NCBI RefSeq assembly: GCF_002099425.1
Contig: NW_018344335.1
Span: forward strand, 124,001 to 188,000
From: Phascolarctos cinereus
Lineage: Eukaryota; Chordata; Mammalia; Diprotodontia; Phascolarctidae
DNA length: 64,000 nt
Direction of reading: 5' to 3'
The translations under genes were made by a program, and so were the position numbers. Shown one piece after another: positions 57,351 through 64,000 of the stretch (its first letter is position 1; each line of letters begins with the position of its first letter). The notes under the pieces were generated by a model. That model was given only the letters and a program-made list of their open reading frames with translations, searched no databases and was not told the origin of the DNA.

Positions 57351-58599
57351 ACTAAAAAGGGTCTGGGCGTGGAACAAGGGAGTACCAGCATGAGGGCATG
57401 ATTTCCTGGTGTTCCTTGACGACCAAGCAGAGGTGCTGAAGCTAAGTAGAGTTACCTAGAACATTCTGAGTCCTCTATATAGGAGGCCTTTGGAAAGAGT
57501 GTATTGCTTCATCCTCAAGTCCTCCAATCAGAGGCGAGAGGCAACCTAGGGAGCTGAAGATGGCATTGAGTATCTACAGCTGAGTCAATCTGCATGGCGA
57601 TGTGATTTCAGGTGATCAGCTCCTGGGGGAGGCAAGATGTTCTTTGGAGTTGAAACTCAAGTAGTGTAGCTGATGAAAAATGAAGAGAGAAGCAAAATGC
57701 CTAAAATTGAAGATTCATCAGAAGGAAGAAGCTGGCTGAAAATTGGATTTTTTTTGTTGCTATTTGATAGCAAGTCATTGCCTAGGCATACCACAAACTA
57801 TTTATCTGCTGTACACTGTCATTAGGACTGCAAATGAACGTGCAATTTTGATTTTATTTTCCCCTGGACTCTGATGCCAAGTTCAGATTTCCTAGTTCCT
57901 CATTTTAAGCCTGAAATTACTATTAGAGTGCTGGGGAAAGCTGGGCTAGAGTTTGGCAAGAAAAGATGGAACGTATTGCCTTTTGAGGCCTGTGAATCAG
58001 GACATTTGATGGGAGACATACCCAGACCGAATCCAGTTGATTAAACAGCCATTTCCACAGCAAAAGAACTAGCCCATAATTTAACCACTACAGGGTATTT
58101 TGGCTGCAAACTGCAGCAGCTGCCATTGGCCTGAGCCCAGGGAGGGGAAGTTGGACAAGCAATTCATGCCCTTCAGTGGCTATTGATCAGTAATTGAATT
58201 TTCATTATTGCCATCCTGTAGCTGTAGAGAGTCATGATCAAATGAATTTGTCTTTATCTGCATCTGCAGGCTTTTATAATTTGATAGCAAATCATTATTG
58301 GAATCCACCCTCCAAGAGGGGTTGGGAAAAAGTGGGAAGAGAGATAGAGGAAAACCTAATAAGCTCAACCATCTACAAACCCAGTCCTAAAAGTGGGACT
58401 TACAAGCAGGAGAAGAAAGTCAAGGGGTGTTTTGAGTGGAAAGGTTCTAACATCTGGAGCTGGTTTCCAGGTGTGTATGTGTATTGGTAGAGCAGGGGAG
58501 GAATGGGTCCTTGCATTTAATTTAAGCACTAGACTTAACAGACAGGAGTTCTGAAGTTCTTGCTGTCTGACTGTGGATAAATCATTGAAGCTTCTCTGA
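57351..58599. other. Non-repetitive flank; candidate conserved noncoding DNA
   Basis: No repeat recognised in 57740-58330, which keeps balanced base composition. Frames at 58180-58655 show no family resemblance. Conservation untested. Confidence 0.45.
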
Positions 58600-58880
58600 G
58601 CTTCACTTTCTTCCTCTAAAAACAGGGATAGATATATCCACAGGACCAAACACACTATGTTATTTTAAGGATCAAATGAGATAGCTGGAATTTGGAAACA
58701 TGAGACATGAGTTTAAACCCATCCCTGACACTATTCGTGTAGCCACAGGAAAAACTTTTAAGCCTCAATTTTCTAATTTGTAACATGAGGATACTAAAAA
58801 CTGTCAAATGTGACATAGTGAAAAGAAAAGAATGGATACTGTCTTTGGAGAAGAAGGATCTAGATTTGAATCTTCACTCT
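58600..58880 (+). repeat. Composite of MIR-type SINEs, copy 2
   Basis: 'acactatgttattttaagga', 'tcaaatgagatagctggaat', 'cccatccctgacactattcg', 'gaggatactaaaaactgtca', 'aggatctagatttgaatctt' follow copy 1 (55840-56410) in the same order but lack the MITE. Confidence 0.65.
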
Positions 58881-58892
58881 CTCACTACATAG

Positions 58893-59093
58893 GCAGCTAG
58901 GTAGTATAGTAAGTAGATAGCTGGGCCTGGAGTACAGCAGTCCTGAGTTCAAATTCTGCCTTAGATACAGAGTGAGTCTGATGACTTTGTACAACTCTGC
59001 CCCACTTAAATCAAATTCACCCACAAGTCGACATCACCCATGATATTTCATGACAACATTGGTTCTCTTTGAAAAAGAATAAACAACAGCTAG
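58893..59093 (+). repeat. SINE sharing its 3' end with the LINE at 36975, full length
   Basis: tRNA-like head 'ggcagctaggtagtatagta', 'gagttcaaattctgccttag', then 'gtctgatgactttgtacaac', 'ccccacttaaatcaaattca', tail 'cattggttctctttgaaaaa' and 'aataaacaac'. It shows that the family has a tRNA head. Confidence 0.78.
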
Positions 59094-59154
59094 ACCTGTG
59101 TCTGCCTCAGTTTCCACATCTGTACCCCAGGCTACCTTTATTGGCTTTACTCAA

Positions 59155-59280
59155 GATATTCTGTTTGCCTCAGTTTCCTCCACTGTAAAATGGGGAGAGC
59201 AATAACAAATCAAATGAGATATTTGTAAAGCACTTAGCACAATTCCTGGTACATAGTAGGCATTTAATACTTGTTTCTTT
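59155..59280 (+). repeat. CORE-SINE 3' half
   Basis: 'gcctcagtttcctccactgt', 'aaatgagatatttgtaaagc', 'acttagcacaattcctggta', 'catagtaggcatttaat'. Confidence 0.8.
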
Positions 59281-60289
59281 TCTTTCTTATTATGAGGAAA
59301 GTGCTTAGTAAACCTTGAGGCGATATAACTCAGTGAATTTGAGTTATTTTCATTAAGACACTGTACTAGGTCCTGGGTTACTAAAATGAAACAATCTATT
59401 TCCCATCCTCACAAAGATGCAATTGAGTATATAGATGAGATATTACACAACTATAATAAAATATAGATTAAGTGCATAAGGAGGTGTCAGAATGTCATGA
59501 GAGATTGGAAAAAGAAGGCTTTTAGCTCTCTTAGCTGGGGGATCCAGAGAAGGTGTCATGGATGAGATGTCACAGGAGTTGATCGTCATGCCTTAATTTC
59601 TTCTAGGCTCATTCCCTTTTGCAGAATATTGGACTAAGATTCAGAGGGAACTAGGATTTGGCTCTTGTCACTTTACCTTTTGGGGTCTCAGTTTCCTTAC
59701 CTACTAAATGGGAAAAACTACACTTGCATCATTTATCTTCCAAGGTGAGAAAACAAACAAACAAACATTGTAAGGAGCACTATACATGGGAGTTAGTATA
59801 ATGATTTGAGAAAGTAAAGATCCAGCCCTATCCCCCCTCCATGTGCAAAAATAAATAGTCATCCCTCACTAGTCTCTGCCTTTTTCCTAGACAATGCATC
59901 TTCTTCCCACTGGCATCCTTTACCTTTGTAAATTTCACATCCATGATTTCATTCAATCCTTAGAGTAACCTGTGAGTAGGCAGGCACCTTACTCCAGATG
60001 AGGTCTGATGAGGTCAGAGGCACTAAAACCTCCCTCTTTCTGGAAACTGTGCCCCCTCTTAATTCAGCCCAAGGTCACAGCTCTTTGGCTGACACATCAA
60101 AGTGATAACTCATATGGAACTTGCAGTCTCCTAGCATTCCAAGGTAACTTTTTTTTTCAGAACTGCTGTCTGACCATGACCCTCCCATCTTATACTTGTA
60201 AAAAATGATTTTATTTTGTACTTAAATTCAAGACTTTACAGTCATTTCTATTGAGTTTCATCTCAGCAGGTTTGGCCTGTCGAGATAAT
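59281..60289. other. Mostly anonymous flank
   Basis: A diverged MIR3-like unit is at about 59600-59730 ('gactaagattcagagggaac', 'aactaggatttgg', 'cctactaaatgggaaaaact'). No gene. Confidence 0.5.
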
Positions 60290-60450
60290 TTTTGATCCTA
60301 ACTAGGTCATCCAGACTAGGTCTGTTCCAGCTTTGTGTCATCTGGTGAATATACCATCTATGCCTTTACCCATGTGACTGATTAAAAATGTCAAACAGCT
60401 AAGGGCCAAGCACATGTCCCTAGAGCATTCTCCTGGAGAAAGGGGTATGC
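60290..60450 (-). mobile_element. L3/CR1 LINE fragment
   Basis: 'ttgtgtcatctggtgaatat', 'gatggtaaaggcat'-type order in reverse, 'gactgattaaaaatgtcaaa', 'cagctaagggccaagcacat' and 'ccctagagcattctcctgg' are antisense CR1/L3 landmarks also visible near 4500-4560. Confidence 0.7.
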
Positions 60451-60619
60451 TACACTCCAACTTGCACAGTCTGTGAAGAGCTAATGGTTAAATTTTAAGT
60501 TTGAGCATTTATACCTTGCTATATACCAGAGCTTGATTTATTGTTTTGTTGAATTTCTAGATTAAAGAAAGTGATGGAGAAAATGTTGATAATGCAGATC
60601 AAACTTAAAAGCATATCAT

Positions 60620-60768
60620 TTAGGGCAGCTAGGTGGCACAGTGGATACAGTGCCGGCCCTGAAGCCAGGAGGAGCTGAGTTCAAATCTGACCTCAGACAC
60701 ATAACACTTACTAGCTATGTGACCTTGGGCAAGTCACTTAACCCCATTGCCTAACCCTCCCCCCCAAA
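60620..60768 (+). repeat. tRNA-derived marsupial SINE (WSINE1-like), full length, with target-site duplication
   Basis: 'agggcagctaggtggcacag', 'gagttcaaatctgacctcag', 'acttactagctatgtgacct', 'ttaaccccattgcctaacc'. The perfect 13-base repeat AAAAGCATATCAT flanks it (60607-60619 and 60769-60781). Confidence 0.95.
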
Positions 60769-60861
60769 AAAAGCATATCATGTTAAATATTTACCCACAT
60801 ACCCCTCATTGGGTGGACTCTCTGCTATGCAGAAATTGAAACATTAACAGGAACTCTTTTA

Positions 60862-63738
60862 GAAGGGAGCCAAGATGGCTGAGTGAAAGCAGTGACTTGC
60901 TTGAGCTCTCCTCCAAACCCCTCCAAATACTCATAAAAAAAATGGCTCTAAACAAATTCTGAAGCAGCAGAACCCACAAAAAGACAGAGTGAAACAAATT
61001 TCCAGCCCAAGACAACCTGGATGATTGATCATCAGATTGATGATTGTATCTCCCGGGGCTGGGAGCACAGGGCAGCGTGGCCCGCAGGCTGCAGGGATCC
61101 TGGAGCAGGCCTCAGAGGACTGAATCGCGGGCAGCTGGGGAGGTTTCCAGACTCCTCAATCCATCAGTGCCAAAGACAAATTAGAAGGTCAGTGGGAAAA
61201 GTCTGTTTCTGTCAGTGCCTGAGAAAGGAAGGCGGGATTTCAGCTCCATTCCCCAAGAGTGGCCCTGTGAGGGGGCAGCTGCTTCCCGAGCTCCCGGCCC
61301 ACAGACTGTGGGGGAATCCAGTGGCTGATCAGAGAGGGATTGCAGGGATCTCTTTGCCAGTGCTGAGACAGGAATCTCTTGCTTTGCCCATCTTTGGATC
61401 TGGGCCACAGTTCTGGGCAGCGGTGCTGGGGTGAGGAGGAGCGCTGGCTTGGTGGAGCTTGTAGTGTTGTGGAGAGGAGCCCCTCCTCACAGTTACAGGA
61501 CAGAAAGGAGTACTTGTAGTCGCAGGCCAGGAAAGGAGTAAACACCTTGCCCCTTATCATACCACCTTGGAAGAACTGAAAATTTACAGGTCCCTACAAG
61601 TATCTCTGAAAACAGCTGTACAAACCCCGAAGCTTGGGACAGTACATTCTCCACATTGGAAGCAGATTCGTACCTTAACAAAGAGTTTAAAACTCAAGTA
61701 ATTGGCCGGGATCATGAGCAAGCAGCAAAAAGAGTCAGACTATATTATCTTACTTTGGTGAAAAAGAAGACCAAAATATACAACCAGAAGAAGACAACAA
61801 AGTCAAAGCCCTACATCCAAAGCCTCCAAGAAAAATATGAATTGGTCCCAGGCCATGGAAGAGCTCAAAAACGATTTTGAGAAGCAAGTTAGAGAAGTAG
61901 AGGAAAAACTGAGAGTGATGCTAAAGGAGACCCAAAAAAATACTGAAGAAAATAACACCTTAAAAAATAGCCTAACCCAAATGGCAAAAGAGGTCCAAAA
62001 AGCCAATGAGGAGAAAAATGCCCTAAAAAGCAAAATTGGCCAGATGGAAAAGGAAGTCCAAAAGCTTACTGAAGAAAATACTTCCTTAAAAATTAGAATA
62101 GAGCAATTGGAAGATAGTGACTTTATGAGAAATCAGACACAGTAGAACAAATCCAAAAGAATGAAAAATTAGAAAACAATGTGAAATATCTCATTGGAAA
62201 AACAACTGACCTGGAAAATAGATCCAGGAGAGAGAATTTAAAAATTATTGGACTATCTGAAAGCCATGATCAAAAAAGAGCCTAGACATCATCTTTCAAG
62301 AAATTATCAAGGAAAACTGCCCTGATATAGTAGAACCAGAGGGCAAAATAGAAATTGAAAGAATCCACAGATCTCCTCCTGAAAGAGATCCCCAAAGGAA
62401 AACTCCTAGGAATATTGTAGCCAAATTCCAGAGTTCCCAGGTCAAGGAGAAAATATTACAAGCTGCCAGAAGGAAACAGTTCAAGTACTGTGGAAACACA
62501 ATCAGGATAACACAAGATTTAGCAGCTTCTACATTAAAGGACCGCAGGGCATGGAATATAATATTCCAGAGGGCAAAGGAGATAGGATTACAACCAAGAA
62601 TCACCTACCCAGCAAAACTGAGTATAATCCTTCAGGGGAAAAAATGGTCATTCAGTGAAATAGAGGACTTTCAAGCATTCTTGATGAAAAGACCAGAGCT
62701 GAATAGAAAATTTGACTTTCAAATACAGGACTCAAGTGGAACATGAAGAGGTAAACAGGAAAGAGAAATCATAAGAGACTTATTAAGATTGAACTGTTTA
62801 CATTCCTGCATGGAAAGATGATATTTATAACTCATGAGACCTTTGTCAGTATCAGGGTAGTTGGAGGAAAAAAATTATATGTATGTATATGTAGATAGAT
62901 AGATAGAGGGCACAGGGTGAGCTGAAGATTAAGGGGTCATATCTGGAGAATAAAATTAAGGGATGAGAGAGGATTATACTGGAGAAGAAGAAAGGGAAAG
63001 GTAGAATGGGGTAAATTATCTCACAAAAAAAAACAGAAAAGAAAGTCTCTTACAGTGGAAGGGGAAACAGGGGAAGGTGAGAGGGAATGAGTGAATCTTA
63101 TTCTCATAGGATTTGGCTTAAGGAGGGAATAACATACACATTCAATTGGGTATGGAAATCTGTCTTACCCTACAGGAAAATAGGGGGAAAGGGGACAAGA
63201 GAGCAGGGGGATGATAGAGAGGAGGGCAGATTGGGAAAGGGGTTAATCAGAAGTAAATACTTCTGAGGAGACAGGGTCAAAAGAAAGAATAGAATAAATG
63301 GGAGGGCAGGATAGGATTAAGGGAAATAGATTTAGTTTTTCACAACATGTCTACTATGGACGTGTTTTGCATAACTGCACATGTACAACTTATATTGAGT
63401 TGCTTGCCTTCTCAATGAGGGTGGGTGGGGAGGGAGGAAGAGAGAAAATTTGAAACCTAAAGTTTTAAAAACATATGTTTAAAAAAAATGTTTTCACATG
63501 CTACCGGGAAATAAATATAGGAAATGGGGTACAGAAGTCTATCCTGACCTACAGGAAAATAGAAGGGGAAGGGGATAAGAGAAGGGGAGAGAGGACAGAG
63601 TAGGGGAAGGGATATTCAGAATGCATGCCATCTTGGGGTGGGGGGGGGGGAGATGGGGTGAAAATTTGGAACTCAAAAACTTGTGGAAGGGAACGTTGAA
63701 AACTAAAAATAAATAAATTTATATTAAAAAAAAAAACC
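60862..63738 (+). mobile_element. HAL1-type ORF1-only L1 derivative, copy B (full length)
   Basis: About 2.88 kb on the plus strand. A perfect 14-base direct repeat (CAGGAACTCTTTTA, 60848-60861 and 63739-63752) and a poly-A tail mark a complete L1-style insertion. It begins GGGAGCCAAGATGGC, has a GC-rich 5' UTR (to 61713), ORF1 (61714-62746) and a purine-rich 3' UTR (62747-63738) ending 'gttgaaaactaaaaataaat'. No ORF2 endonuclease or reverse transcriptase sequence lies between ORF1 and the tail. Copy A matches it almost base for base over long runs (for example the roughly 225 bases upstream of the ORF1 start), so both are young or were homogenised. Confidence 0.93.
61714..62746 (+). pseudogene. 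ORF1 of HAL1 copy B (L1 ORF1p-like), frameshifted
   Basis: Same layout as copy A. A one-base loss soon after the ATG (near 61727) shifts the frame and a one-base gain near 61768 restores it; another base is lost near 62133, and the six-A frame change shared with copy A is at about 62275. The stretch in between gives the coiled coil 'LRVMLKETQKNTEENNTLK'. The C-terminal domain ('QPRITYPAKLS') is clear at 62590-62625 and ends at TGA 62744-62746. Not translatable as one protein. Confidence 0.88.
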
Positions 63739-63830
63739 CAGGAACTCTTTTAACGAGTTCTAAAACTACATTTTCATCCAATCCGGGTTTTCCCCGTCTG
63801 GATTGTTATAGGATCGTGCTGTACTCTTAT

Positions 63831-64000
63831 GTTGTTGTTCAGTCATTTCTGACTCTTCATGACCCCATTTGGGGGTCATGGCAGAGATTCTGGTGTAGTT
63901 TGCCATTTCCTTCTCCAGCTCATTTTACAGATGAGGAAACTGAGGCGACAGGGTTAAGTGCCTTGCCTAAGGTTACACAAGCTAGTAAGTGTCTGAGACC
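63831..64000 (-). repeat. MAR1-type SINE, cut by the window end
   Basis: 'gttcagtcatttctgactct', 'tcatgaccccatttgggggt', 'tttgccatttccttctccag', 'gatgaggaaactgaggcgac', 'gctagtaagtgtctgagacc'. The tRNA-like end is outside the window. Confidence 0.92.

Larger units (their letters stand above)
20651..64000. other. Inferred 5' intergenic flank of TSPAN7
   Basis: No host exon is recognisable upstream of the promoter. In human the neighbour on this side is OTC, well over 100 kb away, so a gene-free stretch is expected. Content is repeats (listed) and anonymous sequence. Confidence 0.6.

Noticed and set aside
52426-63738. The inverted HAL1 pair as the terminal repeats of one large DNA transposon or a single palindromic duplication
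   Set aside because: Each arm has its own poly-A end and its own different target-site duplication, so they are separate LINE-type insertions.

Overview
This window looks like marsupial nuclear DNA. The repeats point there: tRNA-headed marsupial SINEs, MAR1-type SINEs with an RTE-like tail, BovB/RTE LINE remains, MIR/THER-1 CORE-SINEs, L2 and L3/CR1 remnants and marsupial-style L1 3' ends. I cannot tell the species. There is no bacterial, phage or CRISPR content. All naming is from memory of family features, without database searches.

Only one host gene segment can be supported. It is exon 1 of the tetraspanin gene TSPAN7, on the minus strand at 19926-20006, coding for 27 residues and ending in a clean splice donor. 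It lies in a strong CpG island (about 18590-20650). Everything below 19926 is inferred to be the start of a very long first intron. Everything above about 20650 is the 5' flank, which by human gene order would lie between TSPAN7 and OTC. Human TSPAN7 is on Xp11.4, a block that is autosomal in marsupials, so this is probably an autosome.

Region by region: (1) 1-19925, intron 1, holds two 7SL RNA pseudogenes (1067 and 11431) and a deep nest of LINEs and SINEs at 4400-9425 (L3/CR1, then MIR3, then an old L1, then younger L1 tails and a CORE-SINE). (2) 18590-20650 is the promoter island. (3) 20650-34000 is sparse flank with ancient repeats, microsatellites, a hAT fossil, a solo LTR that splits an old L1, and an L2 fragment. 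(4) 34000-40200 is a LINE-rich block: a hAT element, a BovB/RTE LINE cut by an L1 tail, and a second LINE with a reverse transcriptase and a C-terminal zinc-finger-like end, cut by a SINE. (5) 40200-52400 is mixed SINEs, L2 and L1 fragments, and unique sequence. (6) 52400-63750 holds the most striking structure: two nearly identical, opposite-facing 2.9-kb ORF1-only L1 derivatives (HAL1 type) separated by 5.6 kb.

I found no undescribed gene system. The items most worth a second look are the HAL1 inverted pair, a SINE family that shares its 3' end with the zinc-finger-tailed LINE, the nested insertion record at 4400-9425, and several non-repetitive stretches near TSPAN7 that could be conserved regulatory DNA.
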